From Ignavibacteria bacterium (lineage in GTDB: Bacteria > Bacteroidota > Ignavibacteria > Kapaibacteriales > Kapaibacteriaceae): a stretch of 49,769 nucleotides of DNA. The translations under genes and the position numbers were made by a program. The first letter of the stretch is position 1. Every line of letters starts with the position of its first letter. Location: positions 1 to 49,769 of the forward strand of contig CANMBE010000017.1 of the NCBI GenBank assembly GCA_947495975.1, in the 5' to 3' direction. The notes beneath the pieces are model-generated. The model saw only the letters and a list, made by a program, of their open reading frames with translations, made no database searches and was not told the origin of the DNA. Positions 36,763 through 45,503 of the stretch are shown here, piece by piece.

Positions 36763-38566
36763 AAATCGAACCTACGAGTTTGCTTCGAATTCCTCCACTC
36801 ATTCGTCTGCCCCATAATCCTACGCCCTCGCACGCAAGGGGTATGCGTTGTTGCGCACACCACTGATGCAATCGTACATCGCTCCCCGTATACAGTTGTC
36901 CACGAAGTAAAACATTCATTGTATCTCGGTATCGATAGGCGAAAACAACTCCTTCTCGTCTCTGCGCAACCACGTGGTATGGGTCTTCGCTAGAAGTATT
37001 CCAGATCAAAAGTATCACAACGGTAATACCACATGCGACTCTTACAAGTGCACCCAACATTGACTTTGCAACAGTGGGCCACAGTAGCACAATGATGAAC
37101 AACACAACAACAATCCATCGCAATGTTATTGGCACCGAATCCAGACTATGATCAGCACCAGCAAGGGCAAGTGCATCTGCCGCTTTGATAACAACTGTTG
37201 CGCACCATGCAATCGGATATGCAATGCCAACTGCTGATACAGCGCAAACTACCAAGCTTAACACAAGCGCTACACTTAGCAGTGGCACAACAACTAAATT
37301 AACGATTGGTGCCGTAAGTGACGTGGATGAAAAGTATGCGACAGAAGGAATACTTACGCCAATCGTTGCAGCAATGCTCGTTGCTAGGGTCATTACAATT
37401 GCTACCTTCCACGGTCGAGGCCGATGAACGAGTTGCATTATTCTTTGTAACCATAGTGGTGCTACAATAAGGATGGATGCCATTGCAATTACCGAAAGCA
37501 CCATTCCAGGCTGAAGCAAGGATATTGGATCAAAACAAATCATAAGGATCACAACTCCACAGAGAATATTGACAAGATCAACATCTCGTTCGCCCCTTTT
37601 AATAATCAATGCCACAATTCCCATCATGCCGGCTCGAATGGCAGGGGGCTCTGCACCACTTACAAAGACATATACTGCGATGAACAATGAAATCACCACT
37701 ACTCGCCACCATGACGGTGACCGGCCGATAAGAAGGAAGAGAACACCAAGGATCACGCCTACATGTGAGCCACTCACTGAGAACATATGCGCCGTTCCGC
37801 TTGCTGCATATGCCTGCATTGATGTGAATTCCAATCCTGATTTATCACCTATGACTACGGCCACTGCAATCCACGCTTCATTGCGAGGCAAATAGTGTGA
37901 TAGTGTTGTGGTAATCCAGTTTCGAAGGATATCTCTACTTCTATACAACCATGGTTGCTCGTGAGTTACCACAGACCGCGCGCGTTCGGCGATGAATGAT
38001 GCACAGACACTTCTACATAATGCCACTTCAGGAAACTCACTAGGAAGTGTAGCAGGATCAGGTCGATGTATTTCTGCGAATACAATTCGGTACTCACCAA
38101 CTCGAGGTAATGGGATCGTTGAATCTCTGACGCGTTCATTGATGATACACCGAGTAAGGACACACGGAAGCAGTGCAGCGTCAACCTCACCATCGATGAC
38201 ATATTTTCTAACGGTTGGCGTGCATCGCCGCACGTTAACGACTCTTCCCTCGATTCGGGCGCGAAGTTTTGGACCAAAATCGATACCGGAGCTCACAGAC
38301 CGCTCTACTAATTGCCCCGACGTACAGCAACCAATTGCTAGGCATCCTAACCACATTGCCATGCTGTTCTTACCGCGCACCAGTCCGAGAATTGCTCCCA
38401 AACTGCATACACTGCTCCCCCATTGTAAAAACGTAACTGGAACGTCCCCTGAAGCCAACAAGAGCGTCAAAAGAAGCACCCATAGTGAAATCAGGAGGAG
38501 TGGTTGGCGTTGTTCCACCGCTATCTGTGCTCCCGAACCTTTTGAACGTGACTTCCTTGGTGTCAA
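36734..38566 (-). CDS. comEC: ComEC/Rec2 family DNA uptake channel
   Basis: A 610-residue inner-membrane protein, the channel that brings single-stranded DNA into the cytosol during natural transformation. Two to three N-terminal helices are followed by a soluble OB-like DUF4131 region (residues ~75-190, RIEGRVVNVRR). The Competence domain has the conserved segment GTAHMFSVSGSHVGVILGVLF near ~255 and PPAIRAGMMGIVALI near ~305. The metallo-beta-lactamase domain found at the C-terminus of Bacillus ComEC is absent; only ~70 residues follow the last helix. It is divergent from recA with a 125-nt gap, which puts DNA uptake and recombination functions back to back. Confidence 0.9.
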   Translation of the reverse strand: MTPRKSRSKGSGAQIAVEQRQPLLLISLWVLLLTLLLASGDVPVTFLQWGSSVCSLGAILGLVRGKNSMAMWLGCLAIGCCTSGQLVERSVSSGIDFGPKLRARIEGRVVNVRRCTPTVRKYVIDGEVDAALLPCVLTRCIINERVRDSTIPLPRVGEYRIVFAEIHRPDPATLPSEFPEVALCRSVCASFIAERARSVVTHEQPWLYRSRDILRNWITTTLSHYLPRNEAWIAVAVVIGDKSGLEFTSMQAYAASGTAHMFSVSGSHVGVILGVLFLLIGRSPSWWRVVVISLFIAVYVFVSGAEPPAIRAGMMGIVALIIKRGERDVDLVNILCGVVILMICFDPISLLQPGMVLSVIAMASILIVAPLWLQRIMQLVHRPRPWKVAIVMTLATSIAATIGVSIPSVAYFSSTSLTAPIVNLVVVPLLSVALVLSLVVCAVSAVGIAYPIAWCATVVIKAADALALAGADHSLDSVPITLRWIVVVLFIIVLLWPTVAKSMLGALVRVACGITVVILLIWNTSSEDPYHVVAQRREGVVFAYRYRDTMNVLLRGQLYTGSDVRLHQWCAQQRIPLACEGVGLWGRRMSGGIRSKLVGSIYEDSRRSRR

Positions 38567-38691
38567 TGTTGAAAACTTACTCCGTTAAGGGGCTCCAACA
38601 ACGCGGTATTTTGCGGCTCGCGTCACGCTTAGCAACCTTCAGCGCACGATGCTATTAATGAGCAAATGATCACTTACACCAGGATGTTAGC

Positions 38692-39798
38692 ATGAGCACA
38701 GAAGCGAAGGCACCCAAAGAGCCAAAGGAAGTAAAAGAAGTAAAGGAGCCTAAGGAGGTCAAGGAATCAACCTCTTTGAAACCACCAGAAGCCAAGATAA
38801 AAGCAGCCCAGTTGGCGATGGAGCAAATCGAGAAAGCTTTTGGCAAAGGCTCTATCATGCGCCTTAGTGATGAGAGTTCCGTTGATATTGAATCAATCTC
38901 TACGGGATGTCTTTCACTCGATGCTGCTATTGGAATAGGCGGCGTACCACGAGGTCGTATTGTTGAGATCTATGGACCTGAATCTTCAGGAAAGACAACA
39001 GTGTGTCTTCAGGTCATTTCTGAAGCACAAAAAAATGGTGGGCTTGCTGCATTTGTAGATACTGAGCATGCCTTAGATGTCAAGTACGCTCAAAGACTCG
39101 GCGTTGATCTTAACAACCTCTTGCTTTCACAACCAGAGTTCGGTGAGCAAGCGCTAGAGATTGTAGAGACGTTGGTTCGCTCAGGTGCCATTGATGTGGT
39201 TGTAATTGACTCTGTTGCTGCACTTACTCCTCGAGTTGAAATTGAAGGTGACATGGGAGACGCACAAATGGGCTCTCAGGCACGCCTCATGAGTCAGGCA
39301 ATGCGTAAGCTGAATGCTGCAATTGGGCGATCAAATACCACCGTTATCTTTACCAATCAATTGCGTTCAAAGATTGGTGTTGTCTACGGTAATCCAGAGA
39401 CAACAACTGGCGGCAATGCGCTCAAGTACTACGCGTCTGTTCGCATTGATGTGAGACGCAAGGACGTTATTAAAGACGGTCAAGAAATCGTTGGAAACCG
39501 CGTTCGTGCCAAGATCGTGAAGAACAAAGTAGCTCCTCCATTCCGCGAAGCAGAATTCGACATCATGTATAACGAGGGCATTTCGCGGCTGGGTGATATG
39601 ATCGACGTTGCTGTTGAGAGTGGCATCATTGTAAAATCTGGTTCGTGGTTCTCGTTCAATGATGAGCGAGTTCAAGGCCGTGATGGTATGCGTAAACTCT
39701 TGACAGAAAATGCGCCACTCTATGCAGCACTTGAAAGTGTTGTACGAGAGGCACTCCATCTTCCTACTCCTGGTGTGGTTCCAAACAAGAAAAAGTAA
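38692..39798 (+). CDS. recA: recombinase RecA with charged N-terminal extension
   Basis: A 368-residue RecA. It forms the ATP-dependent filament for homologous recombination and triggers SOS responses. Walker [10 protein letters not shown] lies near residue ~95, the [11 protein letters not shown] Walker B strand near ~173, and loop regions [15 protein letters not shown] and TGGNALKYY follow. The first ~30 residues are unusual: repeats of the type [18 protein letters not shown] precede the normal start ([21 protein letters not shown]). The extension is coded from the ATG at 38692; no better in-frame start precedes the conserved helix. The recX fusion gene begins 3 nt after the stop. I saw no LexA-type operator upstream. 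Confidence 0.97.
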   Translation: MSTEAKAPKEPKEVKEVKEPKEVKESTSLKPPEAKIKAAQLAMEQIEKAFGKGSIMRLSDESSVDIESISTGCLSLDAAIGIGGVPRGRIVEIYGPESSGKTTVCLQVISEAQKNGGLAAFVDTEHALDVKYAQRLGVDLNNLLLSQPEFGEQALEIVETLVRSGAIDVVVIDSVAALTPRVEIEGDMGDAQMGSQARLMSQAMRKLNAAIGRSNTTVIFTNQLRSKIGVVYGNPETTTGGNALKYYASVRIDVRRKDVIKDGQEIVGNRVRAKIVKNKVAPPFREAEFDIMYNEGISRLGDMIDVAVESGIIVKSGSWFSFNDERVQGRDGMRKLLTENAPLYAALESVVREALHLPTPGVVPNKKK

Positions 39799-39801
39799 TT
39801 C

Positions 39802-41964
39802 ATGGGCATCATCACGTCAATCCGTCGCAACGTAAAGGACGGTGGGCGTTGCTCGGTGTTTGTTAACGAAGCATTCTTTGCGGCGTGTCCGATTGATGTG
39901 GCAACATCACTCGGGCTCCGCAAAGGTCTTGAAATGTCGGATGAACTTGAACGTAATCTTCGCAAGGAGGATAGGCGTATCGTTCTGAGACAAAAGACAT
40001 ATCATTACGCCACATACAAGCCACGCACCGAGAAACAAGTGCGCGTGTATCTTGCTGGACGCAAAGCTGTTGATGAAGAGATTGACGATGTAATGAAGTG
40101 GCTCATTGATTTTCATTTGCTTGACGATCGCAAGTATGCTGAACGTTTTCTTGAGGCAGCCCGCGATCAGAAGCCCCTTTCACGATCAGCAGCCAAGCGC
40201 ACGTTGAAGCTCAAAGGAGTTCCCGAAATGCTCATTGATGATGTACTTGAAGAGCATTATTTGGTTGAACACGCACTTGATGCTGCACGACGAGTAGCGC
40301 AAAAAAAGATTCGAATGTTAACGGCATCAACAGACAAAGAGCGCAACGATAAGCTTATGCGTTTTTTGCAGTATCGGGGCTATGCCTGGGATGTCATTCG
40401 GACCGTGCTCGATGAGCTTCGCTCTGGGTCACTTGCACTTGCAATCACATCGTGCATCATCTTGGCATCGAGTGCGTTGTCTATGTCTGCTCAAGCTGTT
40501 ACAACATGCAAGCGCGACCGTCTTCCTGATGCAATCAATCGATTTCAAACAACAACGCAGCCTGTTATCTCACCAAACGGCACGTTGTTTGTTGACCGTA
40601 AACAGCATCCCAATAATGCCGATGGTGGTGTAAAAGATCCAGATGATGTCTGGATGTCGAGACACGATGTGTCGTGGAAATGGATCGAGGTGGTACGAGA
40701 GCAGTTCACGACATTCACAAGGCCTGATGTTGTTTTTTCTTTCACAAGTGATGGCCTTGCTGCGCTTGTTGTTGGACGATATCGAATCTTCAACGGAGAT
40801 TCAGTTCCATCGTTGGCCATTATATCACGCAGATCCAAGCGCGACCTTTTTACCCACGTCGAGACTGTGGTTTTGCCGGGTGTAGATGAATTAGGTCGCA
40901 ATTTTTATGGCGTCATGAGCGATGATCGCCAGTCGATCATCGTTGCACTCGAAAGACCTGGTGGCGTTGGCGGCCTTGATCTGTATCATACATCATATTG
41001 TCAGAAATCTTGGTCAGCACTTGTGAATCTTGGATCTAGTGTCAACACTGTAGCTTTTGAAGGGGCACCATGGCTCGCACCTGATGGTGTTACCTTGTAC
41101 TTTGCCTCTAGTGGACGCGACGATCGAAGGGGCAAAGCAGATCTCTACATGACGCGTAGACGTGATGACTCGTGGCAACAGTGGTCAACGCCAGTAAATC
41201 TTGGATCATGCATCAATACGATTGAAGACGAAACAGCGTTTTCCCTCATTGGGCGCGGCGATAGCGCGTTGATCTACTCTTGGGATCCGGATTCTGACCG
41301 GCCCGGAATTTATCTCGTTGAGCTATCTGAGGATATTCGTCCTCTGCCAACATGCCGATTCGCAGGACAAGTTGTTGATGCGGTAACCAATGCGCCCCTT
41401 ACCCTTGCTACGCTCATCATTCAGGACACTGCAGCTACATGCATTCCATTCGTTCTGCCGCTAGACTCCTCAGACAATACATTCGCAATTACATTACCAT
41501 TACGACATCAATGTAAGATCGTAACACGCGCTTCTCATTATGTTGATCATCATCACGTGATTGGTGAAGGTACACTCGATAGTAACACCACGATTCGTGT
41601 TACCACGCGTTTGTTTGACACGCGCAAACCACTCGCATCAATCTATTTTGACCGCGGAGTTGCTCAACTCAACAGTGAGAACGCAGCACTCTTGCAGAAC
41701 CTTGTGCAGCAATACGATGTGCGGCAGATTGACTTTGAGGTTGTTGGGTATACAGACGCGGTGGGCACGCCCCCGCGTAACAATACGCTGTCTCAACAGC
41801 GTGCTCGATCGGTTTTTGAGAAGCTCCTACTTCTAGGACTTCTGCCTGATCGAATTCGTCCAATTGGGCGTGGAATAGAGAATCCAGGCACATTGCTGGG
41901 GCTTAAAGAGAATCCTCAGAGTAGACGCGTAGACATCTTCCCTACAAACGAGTTACCGCGCTGA
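39802..41964 (+). CDS. recX: RecX regulator fused in frame to a PD40/OmpA envelope protein
   Basis: A 720-codon ORF with no internal stop. Residues 1-~205 are a complete RecX: the three-helix repeats include KPRTEKQVRVYLAGR, DDRKYAERFLEAAR and the closing RFLQYRGYAWDVIRTVLDEL; RecX restrains RecA filaments in the cytosol. Directly after this comes a signal-peptide-like segment (residues ~206-232, LALAITSCIILASSALSMSAQA). A PD40-type beta-propeller (~250-515), a carboxypeptidase-regulatory-like domain (~520-605) and an OmpA domain (~615-715, GYTDAVG and RRVDIF peptidoglycan-binding residues) follow. A GTG at 40405 (residue 202) could start a separate 519-residue exported protein. The pairing is either a true fusion, overlapping genes in the same frame, or a lost stop. 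It follows recA after 3 nt. Confidence 0.88.
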   Translation: MGIITSIRRNVKDGGRCSVFVNEAFFAACPIDVATSLGLRKGLEMSDELERNLRKEDRRIVLRQKTYHYATYKPRTEKQVRVYLAGRKAVDEEIDDVMKWLIDFHLLDDRKYAERFLEAARDQKPLSRSAAKRTLKLKGVPEMLIDDVLEEHYLVEHALDAARRVAQKKIRMLTASTDKERNDKLMRFLQYRGYAWDVIRTVLDELRSGSLALAITSCIILASSALSMSAQAVTTCKRDRLPDAINRFQTTTQPVISPNGTLFVDRKQHPNNADGGVKDPDDVWMSRHDVSWKWIEVVREQFTTFTRPDVVFSFTSDGLAALVVGRYRIFNGDSVPSLAIISRRSKRDLFTHVETVVLPGVDELGRNFYGVMSDDRQSIIVALERPGGVGGLDLYHTSYCQKSWSALVNLGSSVNTVAFEGAPWLAPDGVTLYFASSGRDDRRGKADLYMTRRRDDSWQQWSTPVNLGSCINTIEDETAFSLIGRGDSALIYSWDPDSDRPGIYLVELSEDIRPLPTCRFAGQVVDAVTNAPLTLATLIIQDTAATCIPFVLPLDSSDNTFAITLPLRHQCKIVTRASHYVDHHHVIGEGTLDSNTTIRVTTRLFDTRKPLASIYFDRGVAQLNSENAALLQNLVQQYDVRQIDFEVVGYTDAVGTPPRNNTLSQQRARSVFEKLLLLGLLPDRIRPIGRGIENPGTLLGLKENPQSRRVDIFPTNELPR
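40405..41964 (+). CDS. alternative product: OmpA/PD40 protein from an internal GTG
   Basis: Alternative reading of the 3' part of the RecX fusion ORF, in the same frame. Translation from GTG 40405 gives a 519-residue protein whose first ~30 residues form a good signal peptide: a short basic start (LDELRSGS), a hydrophobic core and a cleavage site after SMSAQA. The mature part is the PD40 propeller plus OmpA domain, which would be expected in the periplasm bound to peptidoglycan. No convincing Shine-Dalgarno precedes the GTG, but that is usual in this phylum. Whether it is made separately cannot be told from sequence. Confidence 0.4.
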   Translation: MLDELRSGSLALAITSCIILASSALSMSAQAVTTCKRDRLPDAINRFQTTTQPVISPNGTLFVDRKQHPNNADGGVKDPDDVWMSRHDVSWKWIEVVREQFTTFTRPDVVFSFTSDGLAALVVGRYRIFNGDSVPSLAIISRRSKRDLFTHVETVVLPGVDELGRNFYGVMSDDRQSIIVALERPGGVGGLDLYHTSYCQKSWSALVNLGSSVNTVAFEGAPWLAPDGVTLYFASSGRDDRRGKADLYMTRRRDDSWQQWSTPVNLGSCINTIEDETAFSLIGRGDSALIYSWDPDSDRPGIYLVELSEDIRPLPTCRFAGQVVDAVTNAPLTLATLIIQDTAATCIPFVLPLDSSDNTFAITLPLRHQCKIVTRASHYVDHHHVIGEGTLDSNTTIRVTTRLFDTRKPLASIYFDRGVAQLNSENAALLQNLVQQYDVRQIDFEVVGYTDAVGTPPRNNTLSQQRARSVFEKLLLLGLLPDRIRPIGRGIENPGTLLGLKENPQSRRVDIFPTNELPR

Positions 41965-43914
41965 TAGATTAACGATGGCTGTAGCACGACCTTCATTTGG
42001 GCGCTCTTCCATGATCTTGAGCGTCCACATGTGATGCGTGTGCAAATACAGTGCTACCATATTTTCGGCGAGCCATTCAAATCCTTCATCGTGATGGGGT
42101 GATCTCCACAAGAGTTCGTCGCTTACAATCAGACATGCGCGCTCAAAGCCATCCTGTCCTGCAATCTGTATAATAATCTCTTCTAACTCTGAAGGCCGTC
42201 GTTCAAGACGAATTGTTATGCGTTGCCAGTCTTCGTGATTCTCAATGGATACATCGCGCACCAAGGCCCTTGCACGGTGCATTGCAGCTGTTCCGAATAT
42301 CACGGGAACACGGATTGGGTCACTCGTCATAACAACCTCCTGAAGTGGTCGGGATAGATCCACCGGAGGTGAAATCCCGCATGCCTCAAACATTGTTGAA
42401 AGGTGGCCACGAAAGATAGAATCAAAATTGGATTTATGGGTTGCCATGTGCCGGTCATCATACCACCAGAACCAATCTGATGCCTCTACGGTCTCCATTG
42501 CAGTTGCAACCTCTTCTGGAGTCTTTCCAGCCCCCTCCAATGCTAATTTGGCGTCTCTGAGGAGTGACCACGCCAAATTCTTCAGTGGCGACCCTATCCA
42601 AATGTCAAAGGTTCCATTTATCCAGGATCCGGCTGTGAAATGGTGAAGCCTGCGCTTGCCAGGTGAATCTGCAGCTTCAGAGCACGTGAGCGACGTGAAC
42701 AGGGCTGGATTCGAACACCGCTGCATGAGGGCATTGAGGAATTCTTCTCCATTACCATCGTAAAACTCCCAACAGTTTTCGCCGTCAAGAATAATTGGAA
42801 CAACGGCTGAAGCAAGAGCCTCCTCGCCAAACTGCGAAATGATCATGAGCCTGCGTTCGTGAAGTCGGCGAACAAAGTCATCTGCCGCTACGTTTGCGTC
42901 CCATCGTGCATATTCAAAACCAATTGCGTCACTTAACCCGTGGTCTCTAAATAAGACAGTTATTGGTCCAAACGACGTCTCTACTTCATGCGGAAAATAT
43001 TTCTCTGCAGGATGCCACAATTCGCCCAATGATTTTTGAAGCACATCTTCGTCGGTGGCCGTCCATACTACACCATGTTCTGCCAACATTGCAAGCGACG
43101 CGGTAGACAAACTACCCTCTGCAGACCACATGCCCTTTGGGCGATGACCGCTTCGGTGCTGCCAGTCATCCAGGGCTCTGCATACATGTCTGCGTGCATG
43201 CTCCGGTGCGCAATACGCAGGATACGGTAGTTCAACATCCGGCATACTCTCATGTGCTACATCTGAATCTATCAACAAGGGCAGGATAGGGTGATGATAT
43301 GGCGTAACACTAATCTCAAACATGCCAGATGCTTCATATTCAAGCAACGTTGGAACAACATCTTCCATGATTTCGTGATGCAGGGCAATCAATGCATGAA
43401 TCTGTTCTTCATGAAAGTTGCGTTCTTGAATAATCATCTCAACTGCTAGCGCAGATGTACGTCGCACTTCCGGACCAAGCCAAGCAAGGTTCACAAGTGC
43501 CTGCACGTCGCGCCATGTCTGATTGTCATACCCCTCAAATTTGCGCGCAACAAGCGAGTCAAACAATTCCTCGTATCGTGGCAAGGGGCTAACCATGGTA
43601 CCTCGCTGCACAGTTGTTGCCCAGCCCGCCAAAGCCAGCTTCTGCTCATCAGTGAGGTCAATGGCAGAGGTCAGAGTAAGTGTCTCAAGTTCATCCATGC
43701 GCCCCGTTGCGTAACCATCGAGCTGCATAAGCATAGATGGCACAACATTGATTGTATGCTTTACAGGGTGTTGCCCAAGGATTTTACAAATATCTCTATA
43801 GTCCTTTGTTGCATGGAGCCGAACCCATGGCAAAAAGTATCCATCACCGGATCGGTAGTCGGGTTGATGTTGATGCCAGAGAAAACAGATCCGTAGCGGC
43901 AGTGATGTGCTCAC
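41953..43914 (-). CDS. glycoside hydrolase family 57 protein
   Basis: A 653-residue GH57 enzyme, acting on alpha-glucans (amylase, amylopullulanase, branching or transferase activities occur in the family). Conserved region 1 is HQHQPDY at residues ~14-20. The nucleophile segment GMWSAEGSLS lies near ~260, and the acid/base region LDGENCWEFYDGNG near ~375. A helical region follows, and the last ~100 residues form a beta-rich domain. It has no signal peptide, so it is probably cytosolic and involved in glycogen or storage glucan metabolism. The gene end overlaps that of the convergent RecX-OmpA gene by 12 nt. The exact specificity cannot be set by sequence reading. Confidence 0.9.
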   Translation of the reverse strand: MSTSLPLRICFLWHQHQPDYRSGDGYFLPWVRLHATKDYRDICKILGQHPVKHTINVVPSMLMQLDGYATGRMDELETLTLTSAIDLTDEQKLALAGWATTVQRGTMVSPLPRYEELFDSLVARKFEGYDNQTWRDVQALVNLAWLGPEVRRTSALAVEMIIQERNFHEEQIHALIALHHEIMEDVVPTLLEYEASGMFEISVTPYHHPILPLLIDSDVAHESMPDVELPYPAYCAPEHARRHVCRALDDWQHRSGHRPKGMWSAEGSLSTASLAMLAEHGVVWTATDEDVLQKSLGELWHPAEKYFPHEVETSFGPITVLFRDHGLSDAIGFEYARWDANVAADDFVRRLHERRLMIISQFGEEALASAVVPIILDGENCWEFYDGNGEEFLNALMQRCSNPALFTSLTCSEAADSPGKRRLHHFTAGSWINGTFDIWIGSPLKNLAWSLLRDAKLALEGAGKTPEEVATAMETVEASDWFWWYDDRHMATHKSNFDSIFRGHLSTMFEACGISPPVDLSRPLQEVVMTSDPIRVPVIFGTAAMHRARALVRDVSIENHEDWQRITIRLERRPSELEEIIIQIAGQDGFERACLIVSDELLWRSPHHDEGFEWLAENMVALYLHTHHMWTLKIMEERPNEGRATAIVNLSAR

Positions 43915-43918
43915 GTCG

Positions 43919-44935
43919 CTACGCGAAGGTTGCTCGTTGACGTTGCGCTACTTTTACAAGGAGGAGCATAACTGGTACTTCTATCATGGGGCCTATCACT
44001 GCGGCGAATGCTTGACCTGAATTCAAACCGAATACGGCAATCGCAACTGCGATGGCTAGCTCAAAGTTGTTTGAAGCCGCGGTGAACGACAATGTTGTTG
44101 TTCGGGCATAATCGGTACCCATCAACTTGCTCAAAAACCAGCTTATAGCGAACATCAAAATGAAATAGAGCGTCAGCGGAATCGAAACACGAACTACATC
44201 CATTGGCAAGGCAATAATTGTTGTAGCCTTTAAGCTGAACATGATTGTGATAGTTATGAAAAGTGCAAAGAGTGTCAGTTTCCCAATATTGGGAGAGAAG
44301 CTATTCTCATACCACGTATCCCCCATACGCTTGCGCAAGACAATGCGAGTTACGTAGCCTGCAATCAACGGGATTCCGAGATAGATCAGTACGCTCTGAG
44401 CAATCTGCCACATTGATACGTCAATGCTAGCCGCTTGCAGCCCTAACATGGGTGGCAACACCGTTAAAAATATCCAGGCATAGACACTATAAAACACTAC
44501 TTGAAAAATGCTGTTGAATGCAACCAAACCAGCAGCGTATTCGCGGTTGCCACCGGCTAGTTCATTCCAGATCATGACCATTGCAATGCAACGAGCCAGG
44601 CCAATCATGATGAGGCCCTGAACATATTCAGGCTTGTCAGGTAGTAAGAGTATCGCTAATCCGAACATCAAAACTGGACCAATAATCCAGTTCTGCACGA
44701 GAGAGAGTACAAGCACCTTTGTATCACGGAATGCAAGTCCAAGCAACTCATATTTCACCTTTGTAAAAGGTGGATACATCATGAGAATAAGACCAATAGC
44801 CAAAGGAATGTTCGTAGAACCCGATTGCATTCCCTCAATTAGCAATGGCACAGAGGGGAATGCATAACCGATAAGAATCCCTATCACCATTGCGCACACA
44901 ATCAAGAGCGTGAGGTATCTATCAAGTACGTTCAT
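43919..44935 (-). CDS. acr3: arsenite efflux transporter of the ACR3 family
   Basis: A 338-residue polytopic membrane protein with about ten helices. It belongs to the ACR3 (bile/arsenite/riboflavin transporter superfamily) group that exports As(III). The key Cys is in the helix [20 protein letters not shown] (near residue ~115), followed by the family segment [20 protein letters not shown]. The C-terminal half has [20 protein letters not shown] (near ~290), also conserved in ACR3. The gene starts with ATG overlapping the arsC stop (ATGA at 44932-44935), forming an arsC-acr3 unit. No arsR is next to it. Confidence 0.93.
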   Translation of the reverse strand: MNVLDRYLTLLIVCAMVIGILIGYAFPSVPLLIEGMQSGSTNIPLAIGLILMMYPPFTKVKYELLGLAFRDTKVLVLSLVQNWIIGPVLMFGLAILLLPDKPEYVQGLIMIGLARCIAMVMIWNELAGGNREYAAGLVAFNSIFQVVFYSVYAWIFLTVLPPMLGLQAASIDVSMWQIAQSVLIYLGIPLIAGYVTRIVLRKRMGDTWYENSFSPNIGKLTLFALFITITIMFSLKATTIIALPMDVVRVSIPLTLYFILMFAISWFLSKLMGTDYARTTTLSFTAASNNFELAIAVAIAVFGLNSGQAFAAVIGPMIEVPVMLLLVKVAQRQRATFA

Positions 44936-45366
44936 GCTGTTTCAGTGATAGGCGAAAAATACTTTGGCAAGGCAACCACAAATTCCTTTATCTCATCTCT
45001 TACATTACGATACACATTAAGCGTATCAATTTCTGAAAGTCCGATTGACGCTGCTGGTGGGTCAATGAACGAATGGTGGATTGTGATGGCTACACCAGGC
45101 AAATACGGACAACTTTCGCGAGCTGCGTCACATACCGTAACAACAAGGTCCCACGCGATATTAGGAAGCTCAGCAACAGTTTGCGAAAGCTGTGTTGTGA
45201 TATCAACGCCAGATTCTGCCATCACGCGAATAGCCGTCGTGTTGAGACCGTGGGCTTCTAATCCAGCGGAATACGCAACACACGAGTCAGACAGAAGCGT
45301 CCTAGCCCATCCCTCCGCAATCTGTGACCGGCAGGAATTGCCGGTACATAGGAAAAGCACATTCAT
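44932..45366 (-). CDS. arsC: arsenate reductase, low-molecular-weight phosphatase type
   Basis: A 144-residue thioredoxin-coupled ArsC. It reduces arsenate to arsenite for export by the neighbouring ACR3. The start [15 protein letters not shown] carries the phosphatase-like CX5R loop (Cys7 and Arg13), and [16 protein letters not shown] near residue ~80 gives the redox Cys pair used in the disulfide cascade. The ATG at 45366 is chosen because it sits just before this loop; an upstream in-frame ORF to 45588 is a false extension that runs into the tmRNA gene. It is transcribed from a 137-nt gap with repeated GTAACG sites. Confidence 0.94.
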   Translation of the reverse strand: MNVLFLCTGNSCRSQIAEGWARTLLSDSCVAYSAGLEAHGLNTTAIRVMAESGVDITTQLSQTVAELPNIAWDLVVTVCDAARESCPYLPGVAITIHHSFIDPPAASIGLSEIDTLNVYRNVRDEIKEFVVALPKYFSPITETA

Positions 45367-45389
45367 TTTGCGGCCAATTGATATCATGA

Positions 45390-45455
45390 GTAACGGTGGT
45401 AACGTGGTTAAACACACTGCAAAGATTGCGTGATGTTGGCTATCACCCACGTTAC
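45390..45455. promoter_or_regulatory. repeated GTAACG half-sites upstream of arsC
   Basis: Upstream of arsC, GTAACG occurs twice as a direct repeat (45390-45395 and 45399-45404) and once inverted (CGTTAC at 45450-45455). The second and third copies form a 9-bp perfect inverted repeat, GTAACGTGG (45399-45407) with CCACGTTAC (45447-45455), 39 nt apart. The position, directly upstream of the arsC start, suggests an operator for the arsC-acr3 unit. No ArsR gene is seen in the window, so the binding protein is unknown. Confidence 0.4.
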
Positions 45456-45468
45456 GATTCCTTAACTG

Positions 45469-45495
45469 AGCGGGAACACCTGAGCTATTCCCGCT
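45469..45495 (-). terminator. hairpin downstream of tmRNA (possible terminator)
   Basis: AGCGGGAA (45469-45476) pairs perfectly with TTCCCGCT (45488-45495), with an 11-nt loop. It lies 8 nt beyond the mature tmRNA 3' end in the direction of tmRNA transcription. A T-rich tract is not seen after it, so it may be a processing or weak termination signal, or may also serve as a regulatory site before arsC. Confidence 0.4.
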
Positions 45496-45503
45496 AGTCA
45501 AAG

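Noticed and set aside
37992-38588. 198-codon forward ORF opposite comEC
   Set aside because: It is antisense to the N-terminal part of ComEC, with low-complexity Ser/Arg/Thr composition typical of shadow frames.
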